64,000 bases of DNA from UMGS687 sp964383665 (GTDB lineage: Bacteria > Bacillota > Clostridia > Christensenellales > UBA1242), in the NCBI GenBank assembly GCA_964383665.1, contig CAYLHO010000001.1, positions 124,001 through 188,000 of the forward strand, written 5' to 3'. Under the pieces are notes generated by a model. It saw only the letters and a list, made by a program, of their open reading frames with translations, was not told where the DNA came from and searched no databases. The number at the start of each line of letters is the position of its first letter. Position 1 is the first letter of the stretch. Both the position numbers and the translations under genes were made by a program. Shown one piece after another: positions 40,523 to 49,199 of the stretch.

Positions 40523-42133
40523 ATGGAAAAGTCAAAGAATAAGGTTGCAACAAGTTTCGCGCGAGGAACTTTAATCTTAACAATTGGGGCGCTCCTTTGC
40601 AAGGTTGTTGGAGCATTCTATCGCATTCCGCTTTCAAACATTCTTGGTCCGGAAGGAATTGGAGTTTATCAACTTATTTTTCCGGTTTATTCGCTGTTTC
40701 TTATTTTCGCAAGCGGAGGAGTTCCTGCGGCTCTTTCAAAACTTGTTGCGATATGCCGCGCTAAAGGCGAGAAAAGCCGGGCAAAGCGATTCCTTGTTCA
40801 GTCAATTTTGCTTTTAACTTTTTTTTCTTTAATTTTTGCTTTCATTTTTCTTTTTTTAGGAAACAAAGTTGCAACAATCCAAGGGAATTCTCTTGCATCG
40901 CGTGGATATTTTGGCGCGGCAATTGCTGTTGTTTTTGCAAGCGTTTTAACAGGATTCAGAGGCTATTTTCAAGGCTATCAAAACATGCTTCCAACGGCGG
41001 TTTCGCAAATTATTGAGCAGGTTTTGAAACTTGTTTTAGGGCTTGTTTTTGCTTCGCTTTTAGTTGAAAAAGGTGTTCAATTTGGAGCAATGGGGGCAAT
41101 GTTGGGGGTTGCTGTTAGCGAGGCAGCTGCCTTTCTTTTTTTGGTAATAACCTATTTTTTCAAACGCCAGAAAAATGATATTCTCGAGCCTAAAAACGAA
41201 AAAGGGTTTTGGGAAGATTTTGGAATTTTAATAAAGCAGGTTTTGCCAATAACCCTTAATGCGTCGGTTTTGCCATTAATTTTGGCAGTTGACAGTTTTT
41301 TGATTGTTAATTTACTTAACAAAAGCGGCGTTTCATCGTCATTTTCAACGCAAATGTTTGGGGTTTACAGCGGAATGGTCAACTCTTTGGTCAACTTTCC
41401 AACAATTGTTTCAACCGCACTTGCAACAAGTCTTATTCCCGCAATTTCATTTGAAAACGGACTTGGAAAAAATGAAAAAGTTGGATCAATTTTTAAAATA
41501 GTTTTTTTTGTTTCAATTCCATTTGTTTTTGTTTTTTTTGCTTTTTCAAGAGAAATTATTGCTGTTCTTTATCCAAGCGCAAGCCAAGCCGCTCTTCATG
41601 AGGTTGGGGCGCTTTTGCTTCGAATTTGTTCAATCAACGTTTTTTATATTTCAATTTTGCAAGTTGCAACAGCAATTTTGCAAGCAAAAAACAGGAGTTT
41701 TGGCGCGCTTTTAAATCTTTTTGTTGCGGGAGTTGTTAAGGTTTTGTTAACTGTTTTTCTTGTTCAAACTCAATTTTCAATTTATGGAGCGGCAATTGCG
41801 TCGGTAATGTGTTATGCAATTTCAAGCGGGCTTAACATAATTATGTTGAGAAATGAAATAAACTTTGGAATTAAGTTTAAAAGTGTTTGCTTTGTTTTCA
41901 TCAATTCAATTTTTGCGGTTGGAATTGCCGTTGGATTAAATGAACTTTTTAAACTTGCTTTTTCGGGTTTCGTTTCAATTCTTTTTGCCCTTCTTGTTGC
42001 TGGCTTTTCATATCTTATCCTTTGCCTTTTAACACCTGTTTTCGAGGACGAAGAAATTGAAAAAATCCCGTTTGGATTTATAATTATTTTCCTAAAAAAC
42101 AAATTAAAATTAAGAAAAACTGGGAATAATTAA
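40523..42133 (+). CDS. SpoVB/MurJ-like lipid flippase (MOP superfamily)
   Basis: A 536-residue protein with about 14 membrane helices. The motif FARGTLILTIGALLCKVVGAFYRIPLSNILGPEGIG is shortened here to its key parts: a Cys-Lys-Val-x-x-A-Phe-Tyr-Arg segment, and SGGVPAALSK, GYFQGYQNMLPTAVSQIIEQ. These are typical of the SpoVB group, which moves peptidoglycan or polysaccharide lipid intermediates. ATG 40523 is chosen over an upstream 40487 start within the rbfA terminator. No ribosome site is seen. Function in cortex synthesis is likely given the other spore genes. Confidence 0.85.
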   Translation: MEKSKNKVATSFARGTLILTIGALLCKVVGAFYRIPLSNILGPEGIGVYQLIFPVYSLFLIFASGGVPAALSKLVAICRAKGEKSRAKRFLVQSILLLTFFSLIFAFIFLFLGNKVATIQGNSLASRGYFGAAIAVVFASVLTGFRGYFQGYQNMLPTAVSQIIEQVLKLVLGLVFASLLVEKGVQFGAMGAMLGVAVSEAAAFLFLVITYFFKRQKNDILEPKNEKGFWEDFGILIKQVLPITLNASVLPLILAVDSFLIVNLLNKSGVSSSFSTQMFGVYSGMVNSLVNFPTIVSTALATSLIPAISFENGLGKNEKVGSIFKIVFFVSIPFVFVFFAFSREIIAVLYPSASQAALHEVGALLLRICSINVFYISILQVATAILQAKNRSFGALLNLFVAGVVKVLLTVFLVQTQFSIYGAAIASVMCYAISSGLNIIMLRNEINFGIKFKSVCFVFINSIFAVGIAVGLNELFKLAFSGFVSILFALLVAGFSYLILCLLTPVFEDEEIEKIPFGFIIIFLKNKLKLRKTGNN

Positions 42134-42136
42134 TCT

Positions 42137-42412
42137 ATGAATAAAAATGAAATGATTGAATTTGTTTCAAGAAAAGCAAAACTTTCAAAAAAAGATTGCC
42201 TTTCGTGTTTAGATGCAATAACTGAACTTATTGCTGAAGTTTTGAAAAGAGGCGAGGAAGTTAAAATTTGCGGATTTGGGAAATTTGAAGCAAAAATAAG
42301 ACAAGAAAGGGAAGGGATTAACCCTCAAACAATGGAAAAAATTACCATAAAACAATCTGTTGTTCCATCGTTTAAAAGTTCAAAAGAGTTTTGCGAAAAG
42401 CTTAAATATTAA
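42137..42412 (+). CDS. HU/IHF-family DNA-binding protein
   Basis: A 91-residue histone-like protein. MNKNEMIEFVSRKAKLSKKDC and KRGEEVKICGFGKFEAKIRQEREGINPQT are HU signatures, but the usual arm sequence R-x-G-R-N-P-x-T is altered (GINPQTMEKITIKQ). This suggests a nonstandard HU-like protein rather than the main HU. Starts 4 bases after the flippase. No strong ribosome site. Confidence 0.85.
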   Translation: MNKNEMIEFVSRKAKLSKKDCLSCLDAITELIAEVLKRGEEVKICGFGKFEAKIRQEREGINPQTMEKITIKQSVVPSFKSSKEFCEKLKY

Positions 42413-42413
42413 G

Positions 42414-42442
42414 TTGACTTTTTCTTAAGGTTTGTTTAAACT
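42414..42442 (+). promoter_or_regulatory. Promoter implying a leaderless mRNA (dus)
   Basis: TTGACT (42414-42419), spacer 17, TAAACT (42437-42442). ATG 42450 falls at the predicted +1. Confidence 0.65.
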
Positions 42443-42449
42443 TTTCAAT

Positions 42450-43550
42450 ATGAAAATTGGAAATGTTGAACTTAATAATAACATTTTTCTTGCGCCAATG
42501 GCTGGGGTTAGCGATGTTGGATTTCGCGCTCTTGCTTGTTTTTTTGGCGCTGAAATTGCATTTTCCGAAATGGTTAGCGCAAAAGGGCTTGTTTTTGGAG
42601 AAGGTAAAGCGCTTTCAACTCCTTTAAATCAAGATTTTGCAAAAAATGAACCAAAAATTGCAACAAACAAATCGGCGTGGCTCTTGCTTTCAACCGACCA
42701 AGAAAAAATTAAAGCGGCTCAAATTTTTGGGGCTGACCCAAAATTCATGGCAAGAGCGTGCAAACTTGATATTCTCAATAAATTCGATATTATCGACATC
42801 AACATGGGTTGCCCTGCGCCAAAGATAATTCGTAACGGCGAGGGAAGCGCTCTTATGGACAATATTGATGTTGCAAGGGAAATTATTGTTGAATGTAAAA
42901 AGGCAACAAACAAGCCAATAACGGTTAAATTTCGAAAGGGATTTAAAACAGAAAAGGCAATTGAGTTTGCGAAAATGTGTGAGGAAGCGGGCGCAAGTGC
43001 AATAACAATTCATGCGCGCCTTGCAAGCCAAGGCTACAGCGGAAAGGTTGACTATAACCTTGTTTCCGAGGTTAAAAAAGCGGTTAAAATTCCTGTTATT
43101 GGAAGCGGAGATGTTGACGGCGCCGAAACGCTTTTTAAAATGCTTGAAACTGGGGTTGACGGAGTTATGGTTGGCCGCGCAAGTTTTGGAAACCCAGCAA
43201 TTTTCAAAACCCTTAACGAAATTAAGGACGGAAGAGAAAAAGAACCAATTGAAAAGTTTGTTCAAAGAGGGGAGTTCTTCAAAGATGTTTTAACAAGCGA
43301 TGACCTTGTTAATCTTTCAAAAAACGAAAAATATGTTAAATACCTTTGTGCAAAAAAACACGTTCAAATTTTAAGGGCATTCTATTCCGAAAATTTCCTT
43401 GTTAAATATATGAGAAAGCATATGCTTTGGTATTCAAACGGAATCAGAGGAAATGCGGATATAAAGAAAAAAATTGCGCTTTCAAACAATCTTAACGATT
43501 CGCTTTCATGGCTTAAGGAAATGATTGAAAATGAAAACTGTTCTAACTAA
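42450..43550 (+). CDS. dus: tRNA-dihydrouridine synthase
   Basis: A 366-residue FMN enzyme. It starts at ATG 42450, since the 42432 TTG sits in the promoter -10 box. The TIM-barrel motifs are present: FLAPMAGVSDVGFR, the catalytic-loop INMGCPAPKIIRNGEGSALM, KFRKGF, ITIHARLASQGYSG, and VIGSGDVDGAETL with VMVGRASFGNP. A C-terminal helical domain follows (LVKYMRKHMLWYSNG). Longer than the usual 310-330 residues because of a 35-residue insertion around 275-310. Confidence 0.92.
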   Translation: MKIGNVELNNNIFLAPMAGVSDVGFRALACFFGAEIAFSEMVSAKGLVFGEGKALSTPLNQDFAKNEPKIATNKSAWLLLSTDQEKIKAAQIFGADPKFMARACKLDILNKFDIIDINMGCPAPKIIRNGEGSALMDNIDVAREIIVECKKATNKPITVKFRKGFKTEKAIEFAKMCEEAGASAITIHARLASQGYSGKVDYNLVSEVKKAVKIPVIGSGDVDGAETLFKMLETGVDGVMVGRASFGNPAIFKTLNEIKDGREKEPIEKFVQRGEFFKDVLTSDDLVNLSKNEKYVKYLCAKKHVQILRAFYSENFLVKYMRKHMLWYSNGIRGNADIKKKIALSNNLNDSLSWLKEMIENENCSN

Positions 43551-43564
43551 ACAGTTTTTTTAAT
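43534..43564 (+). terminator. Terminator after dus
   Basis: AAAACTGTT (43534-43542) pairs with AACAGTTTT (43550-43558) around the dus stop codon, followed by T. Confidence 0.7.
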
Positions 43565-43571
43565 ATAAATA

Positions 43572-43588
43572 CCTCTGAAAAACGGAGG
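43572..43588 (+). promoter_or_regulatory. Hairpin that hides the ribosome site of the 43,593 gene
   Basis: CCTCTG (43572-43577), loop AAAAA, CGGAGG (43583-43588). The right arm is the ribosome-binding site of ATG 43593 and pairs with the left arm (one G-T), so translation initiation can be masked. Confidence 0.5.
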
Positions 43589-43592
43589 ATTT

Positions 43593-44030
43593 ATGAAATT
43601 TAAAAAAATTAAGTTAAAAAAGAGCAAAGAAGTTGAAACTCAAGAAGCCGAAAAGCCAAAACTTTGGCTCAACATTTTGAAGGGGAGCCTTGTTTCGCTT
43701 GCAATTTCGCTTGTTTTAATTTTAATCTTTGCTTTTTTCATTAAATATGTTGCTGTTCCAGAAAGCGCAATTAAGCCAATAAATCAAGTTATTAAAGGCA
43801 TAAGTTTGCTTGTTGGAACATTTATCGCACTTAAGAAATCAAGCCAAATGGGGCTTGTAAGTGGGCTTTTAATTGGACTTTCCTATACAATTTTGGCTTT
43901 TGTTGTTTTTTCAATTTTAGACGGGAACTTTGAATTTTCAAAAACTCTTGTTAACGACCTTCTTTTTGGAGGGATTATTGGCGGAATTTGCGGGGTTATT
44001 GCTGTCAACTTTAAGAAGAAAACAGCGTGA
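43593..44030 (+). CDS. TIGR04086-type membrane protein
   Basis: A 145-residue protein with a basic N-terminus (KKIKLKKSKE) and four membrane helices (about 28-50, 60-80, 85-108 and 115-140). The region ALKKSSQMGLVSGLLIGLSY resembles the family annotated TIGR04086. Function is unknown. Its ribosome site lies in a hairpin. Confidence 0.6.
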   Translation: MKFKKIKLKKSKEVETQEAEKPKLWLNILKGSLVSLAISLVLILIFAFFIKYVAVPESAIKPINQVIKGISLLVGTFIALKKSSQMGLVSGLLIGLSYTILAFVVFSILDGNFEFSKTLVNDLLFGGIIGGICGVIAVNFKKKTA

Positions 44031-44086
44031 AATTTGTTTAGATTGAATAAAATTCTTCCAGGAAATAAAAACTTTGTTAAAAGATT

Positions 44087-44144
44087 TTGATAATTTCTTC
44101 CAATGTTGTAAAATAAGTTTCGGTTGGCAAGTTGCCTTCCGAAA
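44087..44144 (+). promoter_or_regulatory. Promoter and leader palindrome of ppdK
   Basis: TTGATA (44087-44092), spacer 16, TAAAAT (44109-44114). Beyond the -10 is TTTCGG-TT-GGCAA-G-TTGCC-TT-CCGAAA (44118-44144), a symmetric element with two paired blocks and matched TT bulges. It could be an operator at +1 or an RNA hairpin. AGGAG of ppdK is downstream. Confidence 0.5.
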
Positions 44145-44165
44145 TTTAATTTTAGGAGAAAACGA

Positions 44166-46799
44166 ATGGCTAAAAACAAATATGTCTATTTATTCTCGGA
44201 AGGGAATGCGGACATGAGAAACCTCCTTGGAGGAAAAGGTGCAAACCTTGCAGAAATGACAAACATTGGTCTTCCTGTTCCACAAGGCTTCACAGTTACA
44301 ACAGAAGCATGTGCAAGATATTATGAAGACGGCAAAATGTTGGCAGACGACATAATCGAAGAGATTATGGAAGGGCTTGCAAAAATGGAAAAAATAACAG
44401 GCAAAAAATTTGGAGATAAAACAAATCCTCTTCTTGTTTCTGTTAGAAGCGGTGCAAGAGCTTCAATGCCAGGAATGATGGACACAATCTTGAACCTTGG
44501 CTTAAACAGTGAGGTTGTTGAAGGGCTTGCTTCTTTAACCGGTAACACACGCTTTGCTTACGACAGTTACAGAAGATTTATTCAAATGTTCTCGGACGTT
44601 GCTTTGGGGCTTGAAAAATCTAACTTTGAAAAAATCATCGACAAGATGAAAGAAGAAAAAGGCGTTAAACTTGACACTGAACTTGACGAAAACGACCTTA
44701 AAGAAATGGTTAAACGTTTCAAAAATCTTTTCAAAACAGAAATGGGATATGATTTCCCAGAAGATCCAAAACTTCAACTTTTGGAAGCGGTTAAAGCAGT
44801 TTTCCGTTCATGGGACAACCCACGCGCAATCTACTATCGCCGTGTTAACGACATTCCATCATCTTGGGGAACAGCAGTTAACATTCAATCCATGGTTTTT
44901 GGAAACATGGGCGAACAAAGCGGAACAGGCGTTGCATTCACTCGTGACCCAGCAACCGGCGAAAAGAAATTGTATGGCGAATATCTTATGAACGCTCAAG
45001 GGGAAGACGTTGTTGCAGGAATCAGAACTCCACAACCAATTTCACACCTTGAAGAACAAAACAAAGCGCTTTATGAAGAATTTGTTGCAATTGCAAACAA
45101 ACTTGAAAACCACTATCGCGACATGCAAGATATGGAGTTCACAATTGAAAATGGAAAACTCTATATGCTTCAAACAAGAAACGGAAAGAGAACTGCAAAA
45201 GCAGCGCTCAAAATTGCAGTTGACCTTGTTAAAGAAGGAATGTTAACAGAGCAAGAGGCTCTTATGAAACTTGAGCCAAAACAACTTGATGCTCTTTTGC
45301 ATCCACAATTTGATGCAGCAGCACTTAAAGCTGCGCAACCAATTGGAAAAGCTCTTCCAGCATCTCCAGGCGCAGCAAGCGGAATTGTTGCATTCACAGC
45401 CGAAAGAGCAATTGAACTTCATGCAGAGGGAAAGAAAATTGTTCTCGTTCGTTTGGAAACTTCCCCAGAAGATATTGAGGGAATGGCAGCCAGCGAAGGA
45501 ATTTTAACAGCGCGCGGAGGAAGAACATCTCACGCTGCTGTTGTTGCAAGAGGAATGGGAACAGCATGCGTTGCTGGTTGCCAAGATCTTCTTGTTGACG
45601 AAGAAAATAAAAAATTCACACTTGGCGGGAAAACATTTGTTGAAGGCGACCCAATTGCAATTGACGGATCAACCGGATTGATCTATGGCGAAGCTGTTAA
45701 AACAGTTCCTGCTTCAATTTCAGGCGATTTTGGAACAATTATGGCTTGGGCAGACGAAAACCGTGCTCTTCAAGTAAGAACAAATGCCGATTCTCCAGCT
45801 GACGCTCAAACAGCATTCAATTTTGGAGCAGAGGGAATTGGTCTTTGCAGAACAGAACATATGTTCTTTGATGCCGACAGAATTCCAGCAGTTCGTGAAA
45901 TGATTGTTTCAAAAACTGTTGAAGAAAGAAAACGTGCTCTTGCAAAACTTCTTCCAATGCAAAGAAAAGACTTTATTGGCATGTATAAAGCGATGAAAGG
46001 AAGACCAGTTACGATTCGTTTCTTGGATCCACCTCTCCACGAATTCTTGCCTCATGAAGATTTCGAAATTGAAGGCCTTGCAAAAGAAATGGGCTTAACG
46101 TTCGACGAACTTAAGGCAACAGTTGAAGGACTTAAGGAAGTTAACCCAATGATGGGTCACAGAGGACTTCGCCTTGCAATAACATATCCAGAAATTGCTG
46201 AAATGCAAACAAGAGCTGTTATTGAAGCGGCAATTCAAGTTAAACAAGAAGACGGATATAACATCGTTCCAGAAATTATGATTCCATTAACATGCGACAG
46301 CAAAGAATTTAACTTTGTTCGCGATGTTGTTGCACGCGTTGCAGATGAAATTATTGCAGAAAAAGGCGTTGAAATGACATACAAAATTGGAACAATGATT
46401 GAAATTCCACGCGCTGCATTAACAGCTGACGAAGTTGCAAAAACAGCAGAATTCTTCTCATTTGGAACAAACGACTTAACTCAAATGACATATGGATTCA
46501 GCCGTGATGACGCTGGAAAATTCTTGGATTACTACTATGAAAGAAAGATTTTTGAAAGCGATCCATTTGCAAAACTCGACCAAAACGGCGTTGGAAAACT
46601 TGTTAAGATGGCAGCAGACCTTGGAAGATCAACTCGTCCAGACATCAAACTTGGAATTTGCGGCGAACATGGCGGCGATCCAAGCAGTATTGAATTCTGC
46701 CATAAAGCAGGGCTTAACTATGTTTCGTGCAGCCCATATCGCGTTCCAATTGCGCGTCTTGCAGCAGCACAAGCAAACATTCTTAACCCAAGAAAATAG
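44166..46799 (+). CDS. ppdK: Pyruvate, phosphate dikinase
   Basis: An 877-residue enzyme converting pyruvate, ATP and Pi to PEP, AMP and PPi reversibly. It starts at ATG 44166 (AGGAG upstream). The swivelling phosphohistidine domain carries GGRTSHAAVVARGMG, and the PEP/pyruvate barrel ends with CGEHGGDPSSIEF and SCSPYRVPIARLAAAQA. In Clostridia it often replaces pyruvate kinase for PPi-linked glycolysis. Codon use is strongly host-like, suggesting high expression. Confidence 0.97.
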   Translation: MAKNKYVYLFSEGNADMRNLLGGKGANLAEMTNIGLPVPQGFTVTTEACARYYEDGKMLADDIIEEIMEGLAKMEKITGKKFGDKTNPLLVSVRSGARASMPGMMDTILNLGLNSEVVEGLASLTGNTRFAYDSYRRFIQMFSDVALGLEKSNFEKIIDKMKEEKGVKLDTELDENDLKEMVKRFKNLFKTEMGYDFPEDPKLQLLEAVKAVFRSWDNPRAIYYRRVNDIPSSWGTAVNIQSMVFGNMGEQSGTGVAFTRDPATGEKKLYGEYLMNAQGEDVVAGIRTPQPISHLEEQNKALYEEFVAIANKLENHYRDMQDMEFTIENGKLYMLQTRNGKRTAKAALKIAVDLVKEGMLTEQEALMKLEPKQLDALLHPQFDAAALKAAQPIGKALPASPGAASGIVAFTAERAIELHAEGKKIVLVRLETSPEDIEGMAASEGILTARGGRTSHAAVVARGMGTACVAGCQDLLVDEENKKFTLGGKTFVEGDPIAIDGSTGLIYGEAVKTVPASISGDFGTIMAWADENRALQVRTNADSPADAQTAFNFGAEGIGLCRTEHMFFDADRIPAVREMIVSKTVEERKRALAKLLPMQRKDFIGMYKAMKGRPVTIRFLDPPLHEFLPHEDFEIEGLAKEMGLTFDELKATVEGLKEVNPMMGHRGLRLAITYPEIAEMQTRAVIEAAIQVKQEDGYNIVPEIMIPLTCDSKEFNFVRDVVARVADEIIAEKGVEMTYKIGTMIEIPRAALTADEVAKTAEFFSFGTNDLTQMTYGFSRDDAGKFLDYYYERKIFESDPFAKLDQNGVGKLVKMAADLGRSTRPDIKLGICGEHGGDPSSIEFCHKAGLNYVSCSPYRVPIARLAAAQANILNPRK

Positions 46800-46811
46800 T
46801 TTTTTAAATTT

Positions 46812-46842
46812 AAAAACAACCTCAATTTGGGGTTGTTTTTTT
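46812..46842 (+). terminator. Terminator after ppdK
   Basis: AAAAACAACC (46812-46821) pairs with GGTTGTTTTT (46831-46840), then T. Confidence 0.8.
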
Positions 46843-46895
46843 ATGCAAAAAACATATCATAAAGTATGCATGAATAAAATAAGTTAATAATTTAC

Positions 46896-46924
46896 TTGCC
46901 AATTATCTTTTTTTGCGATATTAT
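46896..46924 (+). promoter_or_regulatory. Sigma-A-type promoter of the Gls24-nusB-xseAB operon
   Basis: TTGCCA (46896-46901), spacer 17, TATTAT (46919-46924), then AAAAGGAATC before ATG 46949. Confidence 0.55.
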
Positions 46925-46948
46925 ATAAGAGATATAAAAAGGAATCAT

Positions 46949-47329
46949 ATGAGCGAAAATAAAAACGTCATTCAAAAATATAAAGGAAAGATAACTTGCA
47001 ACAGAAGCATTTTGCTTTCGATAATCGACCTTGCAACGCGCGAAATTTGTGGGGTTAGCGGGCTTGCGTCCTCACTTAAATCGAAGGTTTCAAGTTTGTT
47101 TTCAAAAAATAAAAATCCAAGCGTTCGCGTTCATTTCAACGCAAATGGATCGCTTTGTGTTGATGTTTATGTCCGCTTGTTCTATGGCTACAGTGTCCCG
47201 GACATTGCATACAAAATTCAAGAGAACATCAAAAACGGAATTTCTGCAATGATTGATATGCGCGCAACACGTGTTAATGTTCATGTTATGGGCGTTGATT
47301 TCGAAACAGAAGAGCCAGTTAGCGCTTAA
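46949..47329 (+). CDS. Asp23/Gls24 family envelope-stress protein
   Basis: A 126-residue protein starting at ATG 46949 (AAAAAGGAATC upstream). Residues 8-110 hold the family pattern IIDLATREICGVSGLAS and VHFNANGSLCVDVYVRLFYGYSVPDIAYKIQENI. Its place before nusB is the standard Firmicutes order. Confidence 0.9.
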   Translation: MSENKNVIQKYKGKITCNRSILLSIIDLATREICGVSGLASSLKSKVSSLFSKNKNPSVRVHFNANGSLCVDVYVRLFYGYSVPDIAYKIQENIKNGISAMIDMRATRVNVHVMGVDFETEEPVSA

Positions 47330-47352
47330 CAGTTGTTTTTTAGGGGGAACAG

Positions 47353-47787
47353 ATGAGAAAATCTGCAAGAGAAGTTGCTTTTATGCTTATATATGAAAGT
47401 TTGTTCAACAAAGAAAGAGATGTTGAACTTTCTTTTGATTCCTTTTCAAAGGAATTTGCATGTGGGAACGAAATTTTTGGCGAAAGCGCTCTCGACATTG
47501 AAGATGAAGTTTATGTTAAGCAAATTGTTTGCCTTTTTGAAGCAAATCGTGAACAAATTGAAACGCTTATTAAAAATAATATTTTTGGTTATGAAACAGA
47601 CAGGGTTTACAAGGTTGATTTTGCACTTCTCGACCTTGCAGTAACAGAAATTTATCACTACCACACAGCGCCCGCTGTTGTTGTTAATGAAATTCTTGAA
47701 ATTGCAAAGAAATATTCAACAGAAAAGAGCGCTAAATTTATTAACGGAGTTTTAGGAGCAATCTTAAAAGAATATCCAGTTGAATAG
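47353..47787 (+). CDS. nusB: Transcription antitermination protein NusB
   Basis: A 144-residue helical protein, RKSAREVAFMLIYESLF at the start, DFALLDLAVTEIYH and VVVNEILEIAKKYSTEKSAKFINGVLGAI at the end. It acts with NusE/S10 in rRNA antitermination. Coexpressed with xseAB, as in Bacillus. Confidence 0.95.
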   Translation: MRKSAREVAFMLIYESLFNKERDVELSFDSFSKEFACGNEIFGESALDIEDEVYVKQIVCLFEANREQIETLIKNNIFGYETDRVYKVDFALLDLAVTEIYHYHTAPAVVVNEILEIAKKYSTEKSAKFINGVLGAILKEYPVE

Positions 47788-47798
47788 GGACATAAACA

Positions 47799-48920
47799 AT
47801 GGAGCAAAAAGCAATTTCGGTTTCGCAACTTAGCGGTTATATTAAGGGAATTTTCGACGCGGAAGAGCTTTTACACAATATAAGTGTTTATGGCGAAATT
47901 TCGGGTCTTTCTGTTTTGCGTGGGAATGCATATTTCTCACTTAAAGACGAGGACGCGCTTCTTTCGTGCGTGTTTTTTGGCGCAGACGAATCGAAACTTA
48001 AAAATGGTGACCTTATTGTTGCAACCGGAACGCCAAGATACTATGTTAAAGGCGGGAAACTCAATTTTAATGTTGTTCGCGTTGAACCATACGGAATTGG
48101 CGAACTTTTTAAAAAGTTTTTGGAAACAAAGGAAAAACTTGAACGCGAAGGCTTGTTCTCTCAAGAACATAAAATTGATATCCCTCAAAATGTTAAAAAA
48201 ATTGGGGTTGTAACTTCGGAAAAAGGTGCGGTTATTCGCGACATAATAAACGTTTCTTCAAGGCGGAATAGAGCAGTTAGCATCTCTGTTTACCCCTCGC
48301 GGGTTCAAGGGGAAGGAGCGGACAAGGAAATTATTGACGGAATTAGATATTTCGACGAAAAAAGCGATGTTGATGTTATTCTTGTTGCCCGCGGCGGTGG
48401 ATCATTTGAGGATTTAATGCCGTTCAACAGCGAGGATCTTGCAAGGGTTGTTTATGACTGCCAAAAACCAATTGTTTCGGCGGTTGGGCATGAAACAGAT
48501 TTCACAATTATTGATTTTGTTTCGGATTTGCGTGCGCCAACACCTTCGGCGGCTGCGGAACTTATTGTTCTTCCGCGAAGAGAAAAAGTTTTGGAAATAA
48601 CATCAAAATTTGAATATTTATCAAGCCTCATATCCAAAAAAAATGACCAAAGCGTTCGAAACATGCTTGATTTGAAACGAGATTTGGATAATGGCGTTAA
48701 AAACCTTCTTAATTTGCATGAGTTTAGCCTTGGAATGAGCGTGCAAGCGCTTGAGAAACTTAATCCAAACAAAATTTTGGAAAGGGGTTATGCAAAAATT
48801 GAGAAAAACGGAAATAATGTAAACTCAATTTCCGACGTTTGCCTTAAAGATAGTTTGGAGATATATCTAAAAGGTGGTAAAATTGAAGTTGAAGTTGAAA
48901 AAGTGGAGGAAAGAAAATGA
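47799..48920 (+). CDS. xseA: Exodeoxyribonuclease VII large subunit
   Basis: A 373-residue subunit. N-terminal OB fold (ISVSQLSGYIKGIFDAEELLHNISVYGEISG) is followed by the catalytic core IGVVTSEKGAVIRDIINVSSRR and VAVGHETDFTIIDFVSDLRAPTPSAAAEL. Shorter than usual (about 440-450): the long coiled-coil part is abbreviated. Overlaps xseB by four bases. Confidence 0.93.
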   Translation: MEQKAISVSQLSGYIKGIFDAEELLHNISVYGEISGLSVLRGNAYFSLKDEDALLSCVFFGADESKLKNGDLIVATGTPRYYVKGGKLNFNVVRVEPYGIGELFKKFLETKEKLEREGLFSQEHKIDIPQNVKKIGVVTSEKGAVIRDIINVSSRRNRAVSISVYPSRVQGEGADKEIIDGIRYFDEKSDVDVILVARGGGSFEDLMPFNSEDLARVVYDCQKPIVSAVGHETDFTIIDFVSDLRAPTPSAAAELIVLPRREKVLEITSKFEYLSSLISKKNDQSVRNMLDLKRDLDNGVKNLLNLHEFSLGMSVQALEKLNPNKILERGYAKIEKNGNNVNSISDVCLKDSLEIYLKGGKIEVEVEKVEERK

Positions 48921-49135
48921 AAGACAGTTTAACATTTGAGCAGGCAGAAAAACGACTTCAAGAAATTGCTCTTAAACTTGAAGACGAAAAATTGCCATTT
49001 TCCGAAGCGCAAAAGCTTTATGAAGAGGGCTGCGAACTTGTTAAGTTTTGCCTTTCGTCTTTGGATGAAACCAAGGGAAAGCTTACAATAATCAAAAAAG
49101 AACTTGATGAATTTATCGAGGAAAAATTTGAATAA
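48917..49135 (+). CDS. xseB: Exodeoxyribonuclease VII small subunit
   Basis: A 72-residue helical protein (TFEQAEKRLQEIALKLEDEKLPFSEAQKLYEEG). It joins XseA in ExoVII, which resects ssDNA. Overlap with xseA couples translation. Confidence 0.93.
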   Translation: MKDSLTFEQAEKRLQEIALKLEDEKLPFSEAQKLYEEGCELVKFCLSSLDETKGKLTIIKKELDEFIEEKFE

Positions 49136-49145
49136 TACGCAATAT

Positions 49146-49173
49146 GTTGTGTGTTATGCATCAATAACACAAC
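49146..49173 (+). repeat. Hairpin between xseB and proS
   Basis: GTTGTGTGTTAT pairs with ATAACACAAC, with a GT bulge, across 49146-49173. No T-run follows, so it is not a terminator. Could protect or process the mRNA end, or regulate proS. Confidence 0.35.
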
Positions 49174-49199
49174 AAAATAAAAGAAAACAGGAGAAAAAT

